This document shows, in pieces, positions 22,954 to 36,126 of a stretch of 64,000 bases of DNA (positions are counted from its first letter, which is position 1; the number at the start of each line of letters is the position of its first letter). Below the pieces are notes generated by a model, which saw only the letters and a list, made by a program, of their open reading frames with translations, was not told where the DNA came from and made no database searches. The translations under genes were made by a program, and so were the position numbers. Origin of the DNA: Oncomelania hupensis. Its lineage: Eukaryota; Mollusca; Gastropoda; Littorinimorpha; Pomatiopsidae. The stretch covers positions 76,961,254 to 77,025,253 of the forward strand of contig CM072511.1 of the NCBI GenBank assembly GCA_036898135.1. Reading direction: 5' to 3'.

Positions 22954-24438
22954 CAGGGCCGGACCTGGGGAAAGTCGAAGGGGGGGGGGGGGGGTTACAG
23001 GTTCAGCGAAGGCGCGAAGCGCCGAGCCTTCTAGGGGGGTCCGGGGGCATGCCCCCCCCCGGAATTTGTTTTTTTCAAGGATGCAAAATGGTGCAATCTG
23101 GTGCTATCTGAACCTTTAAAAAGCTATTTGTGATGGTCTGGGACTTTAAGCTTTTTTAACAGTTGAACTGACAAACTCTGAGGTACAAAAATTATCCTCT
23201 GCACCTCCCTTAAAAAAAACAAACAACAACAACACACACAAACATTTATTTATCAGCAGAGATGTTTTGTATACTATTATTATTCACTACTTTTTGTCGA
23301 TCGCTAACGGTATAAAGCTTTACCTTGTAGTTTATGAACATCACCGCCCTGCTTTCCCTTTCAGTCTTGCTGCACTAGGTTCTCCGGCATTAGTACCATT
23401 TGTGAATTGTATCTTCTGGCAAAACAGTTCACTGCCTCTTTGAAGTCAATATCAACATCCCTGTGCACTTTCAGTAAAGCAAGTCCATTGAGCCTCTGTT
23501 GCCCCATTGTAGAGCGCAGGTAGTTTTTCAGGTTGCGCAACTGACTGTTTGAACGCTCACACTCGGCAGTAGTGACAGGCAGGGTGCAAAGGTTCTTTAG
23601 CATGATGAACAGGTTGGGATAAAAATCCCCGTCACAATGTTTCAGTGCTTCTGATGCCGTGGATGGGATGATAGCTGTCGCATTCTCAGCAGCACTTCGC
23701 CATTTGCAAACCCACCGTTGGTATTCTTCGGGTAGCGTTGTCTGGTAGGTCAGACTCCCACAACATTGCCAGTGTCTTCACCCCTTCTGGAACCTGCATG
23801 AAACCATCCTGGTTGTCTATTAAAGTGCTTGGCACCAGACAGAGACCATCAACTTGCTAGGTCAGCATTTTTTAACCTAGAGTCCAATTCGGTTGACAGG
23901 TGTTCCAAGAAAGGAATGGCAATGCTAATCTTGAAATATTCTTCTGGAGTGGCCGCAGGTTGGTTGTCACGGAGAGTCTGTCGGGATGCTTGACGAGGAA
24001 CAATAACATCAGTTGTCAAAGCATTTGCCATTTTGCTGACTTCACCAAACCAGGCAACGAATTATAGTTCATAATTATCAACTTAGCATCTTAATTAATA
24101 TTTCTAAAAAGTCGTTTTTGGGGGATTAGGGCAGTATCAAGGTGAAGGTGCTGGAAGAGGCTTGCGGACAGAACAGGAAAATATGGCTGCATTTACTAAT
24201 TTAGGCTAGGGGTTGGGTTACTTGGTCGTTTCAACGGGAAAACGCTTTGGACGTTTCAACGGATCCCTTGAAATGGATTTCCGTTGAATTGTCTATAAAT
24301 AACTATTTGTACCTTGGTCCAAAAATGAATAAAAACTGCAATGTTTTAAAAACAATTTTTAAAAAATTAAACCTCTTTGAATAAAACAAAATTTTGGGGG
24401 TTCCGGATCTCAGGTAACCCCCCCTGGATCCGGCCCTG
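22954..24438. mobile_element. hAT-type DNA transposon, 1.49 kb, degenerate
   Basis: The left end CAGGGCCGGACCTGGGG and the right end CCCCTGGATCCGGCCCTG form inverted termini, flanked by GAACT on each side (22949-22953, 24439-24443). hAT elements usually leave an 8-bp duplication, so a 5-bp match is short and may reflect decay. A transposase remnant occupies the minus strand. The left 170 bases and a right internal block recur at 37193-37730. Confidence 0.7.
23361..24031 (-). pseudogene. hAT transposase remnant with C-terminal dimerisation domain
   Basis: Two frames on the minus strand. The upstream one (to 24031) reads T-P-E-E-Y-F-K-I-S-I-A-I-P-F-L-E-H-L, a segment found in the P52rIPK/ZMYM-like hAT group. 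After a broken middle (L-P-E-E-Y-Q-R-W-V-C-K-W) comes L-P-V-T-T-A-E-C-E-R-S-N-S-Q-L-R and L-R-S-T-M-G-Q-Q-R-L-N-G-L-A-L-L at 23361-23603, the diagnostic hATC dimerisation region. Most of the catalytic core is missing, so the element is non-autonomous. The group assignment is from memory of the motif, not from a search. Confidence 0.75.
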
Positions 24439-24444
24439 GAACTT

Positions 24445-25552
24445 AAAAGCAGCTAAATTATACGCCATTGTTTGTGAGTGGTTTAACAAATTGTTGCACA
24501 GTAGCATTTAGTAACGTTGTGGCTGCGTGTGTTGTGATCTAGTCAACCACATAGCTATTTCAGTACATATGCTGCATTAATTTCCTTAAAACTTTGCACA
24601 CTTACAGCTTCCACTCTCTAATGTGTTTTAGCATGTATCTATTTTGCATCCACTGTTCAATCGATGCATTCAAAACAGTCGCCATATTGTCTTGGCATGA
24701 AGAAGCCTATCTAAATCGACTATCAATCTACCTTATCCCCAAAATTAAAGTTGTTGCAAAACATTTGAGGATATAGGCCATATAATCTCTGACATTGCAA
24801 TAACTTTACACAATAAATTATTTTCCTCGCGTCTCATTCCCAAATTCCGCATTACCACTAATGACAGCAACAATTTGAATAGTTATTGTAAACAAGAATT
24901 CTATATTTTAATTTAATTCTCATTATATGTATGAAGGCCCCGCTGGCCTAAAATTACTGCGTGGTCCCCAGTCACTCACGCTCACCTGTTACAGTTTTTA
25001 ATTCACATGCAGTTTATCTCCATTATTTTCTTTTGTCGTGTACCTTGGAGGGAGGGAGGGAGAGAAAGAGAGAGAGAGAGAGTCTTTCTTTCTCAGCAAT
25101 TTGAGTCGCTCTTTCTCTCCATCTCATGGCTTATGAAGTAAAGGGGAGATAAACTATCTCTAAAATTCCTAATTAAGCTTAGGCCTACTTACAGGAGGAT
25201 AAGAGGATAACAGTAATTTATGATTATAACCAAGATATTATGCTATCATTGAAGTTGCACATCTTTCAACTCCTTTCTGTGGTGTGTGTTTTTTTAACAC
25301 AATCTTTGTAAGAAATATTGATTAATGAACCAACACCACGACTTGGTTTCATAATAGACCGTGGCTCGGCAACTCGAGCCAAGAACACAATTACGCAGCT
25401 TATGTTCTTTGCTACAATGAAGACAGTGACATAGTGACATTATTCTACATTTTTTTCGATAGCGCCATTACATACTCACATGAATGAATGAAGGTAAATT
25501 TATATTCATCCTCTCAGGATCATCAGCGCATGTTAAGAAAAATTCAAACGCT

Positions 25553-25611
<59 letters not shown>

Positions 25612-26250
25612 GCATTTTTTGTTCTTATTTGCATGTTCCCCTAAAATCACTGTTTATAAAACATAATTAGACATTATGGGTAATTGATAAGCTAGCTGTT
25701 TTTGATAGTCATAAGAAGTACTGCCGTTTATTAGAATTTAAAATGTATTATAATGTATTGATGCCGAATTAATACATCTAGATAGCTGAATATTTACATA
25801 CAATTGTATATAATTAGTATAATGCCATTGCACGCGATATGCTTAAGCCTATTTTTGAATGCTTGTGAAAGATACTGACAACTCATGTTAACGCATGAAA
25901 CTACAATCTGTGACAACAACTCCCAAAATTTAATTTTAAAACAATGTGTTACAGGTGCAGGCAAGAATCTTAATGGAGAGTTGAGAAAGTAGCGAAACTC
26001 CCTACACTCCATCTGCGATCTAATCTAAATAAAACCCACTTTATCAATCAATTACAAGATGGCATGCCACTCTAATGTATTTCCGGACTCCCATACACAC
26101 CTGCAAATCTTTACACTAAGTCTGCGTGTGTTATGTTCTCTTCTGTTTTGTTCATACACACGCAAAACAACAGCAAAACGCGGTTAGCAACATAGTGATT
26201 CCATCGACATTGACCTTTGGAGCAGCGCAAATAAGTCACGGGAGGCTGCA
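24445..26250. other. No recognisable gene
   Basis: AT-rich anonymous sequence with a short GA tract at about 25069 and a (CT)n microsatellite at 25555-25608. I see no exon-like frame or RNA gene. Confidence 0.4.
25555..25608. repeat. (CT)n microsatellite
   Basis: About 27 CT units. Confidence 0.95.
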
Positions 26251-26254
26251 GGCT

Positions 26255-26395
26255 ATTCATCTAGGTAATGTTCCTATGAAGTTTGGTCAACATCCGTTTA
26301 CTGTTTGTCCAGATATGGCATTCAACGGACTGATCGACAGACATTTAGCTCGTTCTGGTTCCCGACTATTTCAAAGTATTTCCGGATAAATGTTA
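26255..26395 (+). repeat. Dispersed repeat C (GAAGTTTGGTCAA family)
   Basis: Contains TAATGTTCCTATGAAGTTTG, an ATATGGC block, and a CGACAGACATTTAGCTCG / CTATTTCAAA end. The same order recurs at 26750-27110 (minus), 27130-27240, 29160-29365 (minus), 31430-31640 and 34560-35045. Confidence 0.7.
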
Positions 26396-26749
26396 TCTAA
26401 ATCTACCTCTGGTTGTAACGTAGTAAAGACCGCCAAACTGGTGCGCAGTATGAACTGCTTTTGTGGAGACATGCGCTCTAAAAGACTACATCATCATCAT
26501 CGTCATCATTATCATCATCATACCAGTTGTTGGTTTAATTCTTTATAGATTCCTACATGACCCAATATAAGACCTCAGCGACCTTCACCTTTGAGAAAGT
26601 GTAAAATGAGTGATCCAATGGCTGAGTAATACTAATATTACATTACCTGTATAGTAGGCTTAAATATAATCAACATCGGTCAAGTATTTTCTGAGATAAT
26701 GGAAAAATTATATTAAAAAGTACATTTTGTCTTTTTAAAAATTTTATTT

Positions 26750-27240
26750 ATTTGAAAAAAAAAGTTCCAGCCTTTTCTGGAAATATTTTGAAATAGTCGA
26801 GGGAATCAGAACGAGTCAAATGTCGGTCTGCGTCCGCCGGTCCGTTGGAAGCCATATCTGAAGCACCACTGAACGGATTTTGATCAAACTTCATAGGAAC
26901 ATTATTTAGGTTAATGCCTCTCCAGATGGGGAGGTGGGGAAGGTGGTGGCAATCAAATAGTTCAGACTGTGGCCTGTCATTCCTGTCTTTTCCTGTTGCT
27001 TCGTTATAATAAAACCGATGTAAAATTTTGAGGTATCGAGCAAAACGAGTTTGGCAGAGAATTGTCTCCAGAGACCTTGACCTTTGAGGTAGAGCAAAAT
27101 AATGCGATAGCACGAGGGGCTGGCCACTAACACAGATAAATGTTTCTATGCAGTTCGGTCAAAACCTGTTGTGTGGTTCTTGAGATATGGCAATGGAGCA
27201 ACAGGTTGACCAACAGACAGACCGACCACAGGGGCATTAG
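26750..27240. repeat. Dispersed repeat C, inverted copy followed by a direct copy
   Basis: 26750-27110 is the minus-strand version (ending with AACTTCATAGGAAC and its CTTTGACCT extension). 27130-27240 is a second partial copy on the plus strand. Together they make a loose inverted pair. Confidence 0.6.
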
Positions 27241-27339
27241 TGAATCCGTCCATTAATTTCATAGAAAAGTGCATAAAAGTGACAGCCGGACAAATGGCCA
27301 GACAAAACCTAAAACAATAGTTTCCCCAGCTTACGCTCG

Positions 27340-28990
27340 GGAACTAAAACCAACTTTATTCAACCAAACTAGCCCAGGCGACCCCCGAATAATGGGTTTA
27401 TGCACACAGCATAGCTGAGACTCGCCGAGTAGCTCTCACAAATGAAAAGCAAAGGCTAACCTCGGCTATTCTCGGCACTGTGAGGTTTATGATACTCGGT
27501 GTCCCTGCAGGTATGAGGCCTTTTTGTGCTGAATAATGGTCCCAGTCTGAATATCAGAAGTTAATGTGTAAGGCATTGAATTCTCATCTCATTAATACTC
27601 CGTTCTGTCATTGATACTCCGCATAACCGTTCGGTTGTGACCGAACGATTGCGGTAAGAATACCGTCAAACCCTACCGCCCAGTCTAGTTCTTTCTATAT
27701 TGCAGTTTTTTCTGGTGAAACACCTAGGCTTAACACGACCAAACCGGAGCCTGCCCAACCCCATTTCTCTATCTCTCTTTACCCTCCCACCCGTCCGGGC
27801 TCGTGTACTGAAACACGCCCGGTAACACGGTAAACGTGTCGCTGTCGCCGCCGTTGCTGGCTATAAGTTGTTGCTGTAGCTAATATTGTTGTGGGTTGCT
27901 GCATTTTCTTCCCTTCCGCTGTTCATTCGTTACTTTGCACGTTTTTGAAAGATCAGTCATGACATCTGTTCACTACTAATCAACACGCTATGTGTGCTCA
28001 TAACTAAAACTAAGGAGGAAAACCCAGCAGGTTGAGGCAGCCTGTGATCATAGACATGTGATTGTGATGCCAATCCTGTGACGTCGTTGGTAAACAATAC
28101 ACCACATGCTGGATTGTAGGAAAGTGGGGCGTGTTCGAAGGGAGAGAGCTATGAGTCCTGATAATAAATCTTATGTTAGTCTTGATCGGTTTTGTGTTAA
28201 AGAGCAGAGTAAAACTTCATGACTGTAAAACAAGTCCGAGCCGGGTGTCGTATTTTAATGTTGTAAATTGCTTCGCTTGTTTACGTGACAGTGAGTCGGT
28301 GTGAGATAAGCTTATTGTGTTTTGAAGTCACTCAGCAGCTCAAGTTTTGCGCAATACGGAAGCGTGAACGACATTCTCATTCTATTTATAAATTCTAGTT
28401 GGCGCTATATTAGAACAGTTACTTTGATACCTTTTGTCAGTGTAACAAGAAGCTAGGCTAATATACTATTCTACATTCACCACAGTATCCATACACCGTG
28501 GCTGAAGAACTGACCGGATCACCTATTGAACACGAAGTATTGCAGACAGACAATTAACAACGATTAAGCGCTTGTTTAGGCAATGTAATAAGCTCTCATT
28601 TAAACAATTTCGACCCCTTTTAATTCATTTTTATTTTTTTTTAAAATTTATAAAAGCTGTAAGATCGGATTAGACGTGATTTTATTGGCTGTAAAAACTC
28701 AAGACGACGCCTGTGAGATTAGAAAAACAATTATTTTGCAGATTGCGAAACGCACTCGATCAGACGATCGGTGGCAGGTTTCGACTGAAAGAGTGTGCAT
28801 AAGCGCGAGCAAGCGAGCAATACGCTGATTGGGAGAGGAAAGTGCGGTGAACAGTTCGATTTGATTGGAGCGTGCTAGGGTTACTCCACAGCGGCATTAA
28901 TAGTAACTACAACAGTGGATCAGGACAATTCATTAACTTGTGGGATCTATTCTTCACACTGTAATTACACTGGCCGCCTGATCAATTCAG
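27340..28990. other. No recognisable gene
   Basis: Anonymous sequence. Around 27395-27500 lies a short block (GCACACAGCATAGCTGAGA...) related to 35680-35790 and 51280-51330. Nothing coding is supported. Confidence 0.4.
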
Positions 28991-29014
28991 TAAGAATTAA
29001 AACAGGTGAGTTTC

Positions 29015-29135
<121 letters not shown>

Positions 29136-29159
29136 TCCGAGGTTTTTTTCTTGCCTTTG

Positions 29160-29365
29160 ATATAATTCTTGTTGTATCTGGAAATACTTCAAAATCATCG
29201 GGGATCAGAACAAACCAAACGTCGGTCTGTCTGTCGGTCCTTTTCACGCCGTATCTCAAGAACAACTGAACGGATTTTTACATATCATCATATGAACATT
29301 ACCTAGATTAGTGTTAAGCCTCCGATATCATCATATTTGTTATACCGCAAAGGTCAAGGTCGGTG
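29160..29365 (-). repeat. Dispersed repeat C, inverted copy
   Basis: Minus-strand member with GGTCGGTCTGTC-like and CTGAACGGATTTT blocks. It directly follows the TTA tract. Confidence 0.55.
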
Positions 29366-29570
29366 GGGTTAACTTATTGAAAAACACGCTTTGATCATAT
29401 CATACAAGAAAGAAAAGAAAAGAAGCTTATATTGAAATTAGCATACAATCATGCATTCATGGTTCCTGAATGAGTAGCCATGAAAAAGATATATAACAAT
29501 AATAATTGACAAATGCTAACGCTTAGGCCTACTACAGTGGCTCTAGTCCTAATATAAAGGTTACGAATAC

Positions 29571-29572
<2 letters not shown>

Positions 29573-29625
<53 letters not shown>
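29573..29625. repeat. (AC)n microsatellite
   Basis: About 26 AC units. Confidence 0.95.
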
Positions 29626-29628
<3 letters not shown>

Positions 29629-30304
29629 CCACCCACCCCCACACACACATACAAGTACTTTTCCCACACCTTTGATAGACGTTCACTAAGCTACTGGTAT
29701 TCAATAGTTATATGGCGTTGTAAGCTTACTGAAAGAAATTAATCTCAGTCTAAACACAAATAAAACAATGAGCAAGAGATCCCAATTGATTTTGGAGAGT
29801 TAGCTCACATCAGCTGAATGTGAAGCCCCAAGTCTGTTTTAATTAATGATAATGGATAGGAATCTTATTATACAAGGTGTCAGTAGATTGTGAATCACAT
29901 GACTTTCAAAAAATGAGAGACAGACATCGAGCGAGAGAAAAGGGGGAAGGGAGGGAAAGTGTATGTATGTTAGGGGAGGAAGGGGGGAGGAGGTTGACGT
30001 TACTGTCATATTATCACACTGAACTACACGTTTGGCCTATTGTTTTATTTTTCAAGCATACGTACTTTAACTCATGGCTAATCATTCAGTAGCTGTCCAG
30101 TTGTCAGTCGGTTCAAGCGGAGGAAATTATTTGGTAAGTCGCTCAAAGCGACAGCCTGCAGTAAGATGTCTGTTAGTGAGAGCAGGAAAGAGATCTCACG
30201 CCTGCGACCGTTGAAGTCACTTTCTCTAGAGGTAGGTATACAGAATTAATCACTGTAAATTACAGGGTATGTTTCAATATTAGTTAGTTATTAATTGCTT
30301 TCAG

Positions 30305-30838
30305 GGTCTAGCGGACTGCAAAGAGCCGAATCAGGACCACTTGGCTGAAAGAGGACTTACCCCCTAATCCGCATAAAATATCTGCTGAAACAACCCCAGT
30401 GGTAATACTGAAGGCACTCCACCAGCCGGTCACTTTCCAATAAAGGCATCCCGCGCAGAGAACCCCCGTTTACAAAAACAAAATAGAACACAAACATCAT
30501 TATAAACTATCAACAAAACACATACATATAAAATGCCTACATTGCTAAATAATAACATCATAGGAAGCCCCAGTGACCATTTGGCAGAAAGCGTCCAATA
30601 TTCCCAAGCTGATACACCAGACCTCACACACAAATGAGGAATTTTGTCCCGGGAGAGTTTTCAAGAAAAAAATGAGGTGACTGGTCTAGCGAAGAAGAAG
30701 ATAGTATAGTAGATTGATAGAACAGAGTAGGAATAAGAAAGAACAAATGAGAAAGACAGCGACAGTGGGAATTTAAAGCACAAAATTTCCAGAAAGTGGG
30801 GATACTATTTACAGAAACCCCCGGTATCCCTACGGATG
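30305..30838 (-). repeat. TATA-bearing SINE-like repeat, copy 3
   Basis: Minus-strand member from about 30838 (CCGTAGGGATACCGGGGG) to about 30305 (GGTCTAGCGG... end). The TATA block is shortened to TGTAAATAG. About 40 bases are missing from the middle (near 30455), which interrupts the recurring open frame. The tail repeat is absent. Confidence 0.8.
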
Positions 30839-31164
30839 GCATGTTTCAATATTGTTCATAATTGTAATACTAATATTATAATAACAAGACGGTAAGCCAT
30901 TCGAATGTATTTCAAGACATTCACAAACATAGCCGATAATACGCATTTTCTTAGCGATGTTGTGACTTTATCCAAAGTAAGCAAAAGGAAAACTCGGAAT
31001 GATAACCCACGATATGAATTATCTTCAAGCAAAACATTTTCTAAATCAGCTCATCCAAGTTTGAGATACACCTCAAAATGTGTTCACACAGTTCGGAAGC
31101 ACAATCACATTGATTTTGAGAAAGTACAAATACGAATGATATAAAATGTTTAGCAGTATCCGCA

Positions 31165-31640
31165 AAGTAAAATGTATGAAGTTTGGTTCAATTATTCTTG
31201 AGATAAGACAAAAGAATATTTGAACAAAACAGTGACATTCGGAGCGACAGACCGACTGACCGAAAGCCAGACTGCTACTGAAGGATGACACATGATTTGA
31301 AGTAGATGTATACCGAAACTCAACAAAATCGCTTCAGCTGTTTTTGAGATATTGAGCAAAATGCATTTAGCAACAAGTAAACTCCCGTGACCTTGGCCTT
31401 TGCAGTAGAGCAAATATGATGCCACGAGATTCAGGTCACTAACCTAGGTAATGTTCCTGTGAAGTATGGTCAAAATCCGTTCAGTGGTTTTTGAAATATG
31501 GCTCCCAAAGAACCGACCGACCGACGGACAGACCGACATTTGGCTCGTTCTGATTCTCCCCCTCCCCCCTCATTCTCTCCCCGAACCCCCTCCCCCCACC
31601 GACTATTTCAAGTTCTGGAAATACAATAATGGATTGCCTT
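31165..31640 (+). repeat. Dispersed repeat C, two partial copies
   Basis: An eroded copy at about 31165-31290 is followed by a clearer one at 31430-31640 with GTTCCTGTGAAGTATGGTCA and the GACCGACATTTGGCTCG end. Confidence 0.55.
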
Positions 31641-32015
31641 ATTCCTAAATCAGACTCAAAGCGATCTTCAGAGAAATCGACAACCGGACTGCCACTGAAT
31701 GATTCGATAACATTATAAGCGCAAGAGACGCAACAAGATCCAGAACGCACAGGGTAGGTTTTAAAGTCTGAACAAACTTGAATACTTCTCCAGAAAGAAG
31801 GGGGCTCACTCGATTCAGTAGACATTTGTGCAAATATCCATGGTCATAAATATGCGAAGTCACAGACGTTTTGCAACGTTTTAATTTTCATGGAGACGTA
31901 GTATGTCGGGTTTAAATTAAAGAAGCACAGTTAAAACGTGGGCTCCCATGTACGTAATGTTTGGCCCCCTTTGAACTATTTGTCAGCTAAAAATTATCAA
32001 CAATTTTTATGTAAG

Positions 32016-34240
32016 TTGTAAAATGACGCACGCCGATTGTTGTTCTGAAACAGTTCCCGGCGGCGCTGTTGTGGAGGACTGCACTGGTAGCCTTTTCATA
32101 CAGGCTTTTGATGACTTCAATAATTGTAGGGCTGATGTTGTACACTCTCATGGTTACCCAAAGAGCTTCATGCCATACTTGGTCAAACGCTTTCTTGAAG
32201 TCTACATGGCATAGATGTTGTTGGTGCTGTAAGTATTTACCACACATTATTCTGAGGTTGAAATTCTGCTCAATGGTAATTCGCCCTGTCAGGAATCCTG
32301 CTTGTTCTTCAGCTAAGATTTGTTCCGCTTGGGGTTTCAACCTGTTGAGTATTATTTTCAAGAGGACTGTGCTGGGATGGCTGATGAGACTGATTGTGCG
32401 GTAATTTTCACACTTTTGAAGGGTACCCTTTTTTGGGAAGAGTGATGACAAGCGACTCTTTCCAAGGTGTAGGCCACTCCCCAATCTGCTAGATCTTGTT
32501 ACAGATAATGGTGAGGGCGTCAATCATCTCCTCATGCTTGAAGCAATTCTGTGGGTATGTTGTTCACTCCCGCTGACTTCCCCTTCCTCAGCGATTTCAA
32601 TGCTGCCTCAAATTCTTCTCAGAGAATTTGGAGGATTTATTTTTCTTCTCAGTTCTGGGGACATGCTGTAACTGATGTGTCTCCGTTTGGTGTGTGCTTG
32701 TAAAGGTCAGAGCAGTATTCTGTCCATCTATCCAAGACTTCTTGTTCTTCTGTAAGGCATATCATTGTTGATTTTTCGATAGGCATCAGCTCCCTGTGAG
32801 GTGTTTTTTTTTCTTTTTCATCTTTCTTCGTTTGTGACACAGGTCCAAAAGTTCAGATGTGATCCGCGGTGTTTTTTTTGGGCGGTGCTTGCCAAGGGCG
32901 GCATCTGTCACAGCTGAGTTAAAGGTGGTGGTCATGGTGTTGATATCTACTTCACCAGCTCCCAAAATGAGCAGTGGTGCAAATTTCCCTCCAATTGTGG
33001 CTTGGAATATTTCTGCCACCTCCGGGTCTTGCAGTTTGTCCAGGTCGAACTTAAGTCTGGTGCACTTTGCTGTGTTTGCTCTCTTCTAGTGGAGCCGCAA
33101 AGACGTCATCACGAGATCGTGATCACTTCCGATGTCCGTTCCTTGAAAAGTGCGTGTCCGCCAATGTTGACGCTTAATCTGAAGCGTTTCTTGACCATGA
33201 TGTAGTCAATCTGATTGTGATGCTCCCCGCGGAGACTGTACCATGTCCATGGTCTGGAATTTTTGTGGAGACCAAGTGTGTTTGCCAGTATCAGATTGTT
33301 GTAGCTGGCGAACTCCAAGAGTCTCAGACCTCTGTCATTTGTTTTGTTGTTGCATTGGAGTTCACTTGTATCTCCCAGTTGTGGAATGTCACTTGGCCAG
33401 CCTTGGCATTCCAGTCGCCTTGCACTATAACTATGTCCTTCTTCGACACTTGGTCAAGGACAGCCTGCAGATGTTCATAAAAATCCTCTACTTTGCTGTC
33501 GTCATAATCTGATGTTGGAGATAGGCTTGGATGATGGTGATGTTGAAAGGGACCGCTCTCAGACGGATGGTAATGAGTCTATGGAGACTGGGCGGCAACC
33601 CATGACAGTGGCAAGAATGTCTTTGTGGACAAGAATCCAACGCCGTGTTCGTGCCTGTCATCTCTCACGCTGATATAAAACTTGTGGCTTTTGTCGGTCG
33701 TTTCAATTAGGCCCTTCCAGCGCAGTTCGCGGATACCTAAAATGTTCCATCGATAGTGGTCCAGCTCGTGGGCCAGTTCTCCTAATGTTCCCTCCGCAGT
33801 TAGGGTCCTGACTTTCCAGGTTCTTATATAGATGTTGTCTCTCGTGCGGATCTTGCTAAGTTGTCCATCAATAACACACTTATCACCTCCGTCATGATGG
33901 CCAACGGAAGGCTCGGTCCTTGGTGACCCGGGCGACGACCGATCCGGTATAGAGTGAGTGGTTCTTTTCATCATACGGTTTGTCTTGGGCAAGAAAGACA
34001 AGGCGGGACCCAATCCTCTCCAGGCTGTTGGCCACAGCCGAAACCCACGAGTACAATGTGGCTCGCCTTGGCCCCGAGTACGTGGTCGTTGAACCTATAG
34101 TAACGTGAGGTTCCTCCGTCCTGGCCGGTGACTTCTGTGTAGAAGACTTTCGCCTAGTGATGCCGTGCTAACATCACCCCTGTTAGTCGCCTCTTACGAC
34201 ACGCCGGAAAACGTTGGGTCTATTCTATTCAGTGCCCAAA
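32016..34240 (-). pseudogene. RTE/BovB-like LINE, inverted copy, 3'-truncated
   Basis: Starts near 34240 with a 5' leader and continues into the endonuclease (frame 33579-34013: R-T-W-K-V-R-T-L, I-R-E-L-R-W; frame 33109-33318) and linker (32786-33019, 32649-32840), all frameshifted relative to each other. It ends in RT (31987-32523: Q-A-G-F-L-T-G-R, D-F-K-K-A-F-D-Q-V-W). The copy stops abruptly after T-T-I-G-V-R, just before the catalytic F-A-D-D. Loss of the 3' end is not what 5'-truncating insertion gives, so a later deletion or rearrangement is likely. It shares its leader-to-endonuclease text with the copy at 11550. Confidence 0.8.
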
Positions 34241-34249
34241 CCCACACGT

Positions 34250-35045
34250 GTGAGAAAGTGTAAATCTGAATGATCTAAAAGGCTGAGCAGAAGTTACAGT
34301 ATTTGCATAGTTTTAAAAAAAATCGAACTCGGGCAAGTATTTTTTTTAAAGATAAAACTCACAAAAAAGTATTGTGAATATAAAAATGAAATTCAGACCG
34401 ACACCGAATGACTGACCATCGAATTGCTACAGAATGATTGGCCATGATTTGTACCTGTATATCACAAATAAATCAAATCGGTTCAACCATTTTTAGGAAA
34501 TAGAGCAAAATGTGTTTAGCAAAGAATTGCCGCGAGTTACGTTAGCCTTTGAAGTAGAGCAACAACCAGATGCTGGCCGTTAACCTATGTAATGTTTTAA
34601 CGAATAACGAATCTTTATTGTCCCAATTTTTACAAGGATATTTGTGTGTGATGCACAGTAACTGTTAACATATTATGAAGACAACACAAAGGTTAGCGTA
34701 CATGTATACAATAAAGAAACGGTAGCGGATATTAGAACACCTTAATGCATAACAATACTTAAAAAAAATCTCAAGACTATTACTGCCATTTTCTCAATCA
34801 TTCACGCTTTCTCATGACCATGGTAATCCTTGCACATTCATTCTTATTCACGCACCGACTCATCCCACACACACCCTTAAAACATGTAAGGGGCTCACTT
34901 ATATGACTTATATGAAGTTTGGTCAAAATATGTCGTGTGGATTTTGATATATGGCATGCAATGGAGCGACAGATAGACCGACATTTGGTTCGTTCTGATT
35001 TCCAACTATTTCAAGAAATATCTAGAAATACAAAAGCAGTGATGG
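34250..35045 (+). repeat. Dispersed repeat C interrupted by a LINE-type 3' end
   Basis: The repeat runs to TATGTAATGTT at about 34597 and resumes with TATGAAGTTTGGTC at about 34908. Between them lies a 310-bp minus-strand segment whose end reads GACAATAAAGATTCG. This looks like the 3' terminus of an unrelated LINE or SINE carrying an AATAAA signal. Confidence 0.55.
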
Positions 35046-35049
35046 TTTG

Positions 35050-36120
35050 CACGAACGTTGCTTCATTACTAATTGGGTACTGTTGATGGCATTTTCTAGA
35101 ACTGGGCTGAAGATTACGGGGCGATCGATCAGCTGCACAAACTTACTGTCCATATCTCATTACTTTAAGATTACTGTTTATTTTTTAATCGTGCATCTTG
35201 GCTCTAGTTAGGCTGTGTTCTATTCCTGTGACTGTGTGGTTGTTGTTGTAGCTGCTGCTGTTTCAACCTTGCTATTCATACCCGGGATTTCTCAAAACAT
35301 TGCCCATGCTACACATTTACTATCGCTATTAAAAAAAATATCGTCCATGCTACATACATTACCTCATCGTTATGTATATGTTTTAAAACATTATTATAAA
35401 TGCTTCGAACTACTCCTTTAAAACCTCTGCCTCGTGTGATAATTTTTACTGCAATATCTTGAGTTTGTTATTCTATACCTTTCAACATCAACAACAACGA
35501 CAAGAGTTCAACCTAAGTGGCTAAGTTAATAAATAGGACCTCATAGTACTACTCTATTTTGAATGACAAAATGAGAAATGTCAGTAATGCGCAGGTCCCC
35601 CTTTCACTGAAAAAGCCTCCGTCAGTAGTAAAACAGTTTGACAGCGATGCGAACAAGAAGCAGGTCAAGTGTACGTTCACAAAACGTAGCTGAGAGTCGC
35701 TGAGGTTTACGTTTGCCTCTTTTCACCACTAGTGAGAGATAATCAACCAGTCTCAGCTACGCTATGTGGTGTACGCACATTATTTGACCGTTATTTGATG
35801 TGGATCAGACTGTCGGGGTCACTCGGTGGTTGTGTAGTCATAAAAAAAATGCCTTTCTCTAACTTAACACTGCCATAGTCTTGTTGATGCCCGCGTTTCT
35901 TTAGTATTGTGTTTCGATGCTTGTTGTTGTTTGAAGAGACAATAAACTATTGACCTTTGTAACCTACTGTCAGCTGTTGTAAAGTAACACCGAGGAGACT
36001 AATACTGTACATAGAGTCAAATGGGGGTGAGAGGGGGAAAAGAGGTGAAGTTGCGTGCTATAGTATTAAAGGCTATTTGTTGATTTCGTTGATAAAGTGC
36101 ATGTGTGTGTGCGCGCGCGC
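35050..36120. other. No recognisable gene
   Basis: Anonymous sequence. 35670-35790 contains a small inverted repeat (CGTAGCTGAGA... / ...CTCAGCTACG) shared loosely with 27395 and 51290. Confidence 0.4.
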
Positions 36121-36126
36121 AGGCAT

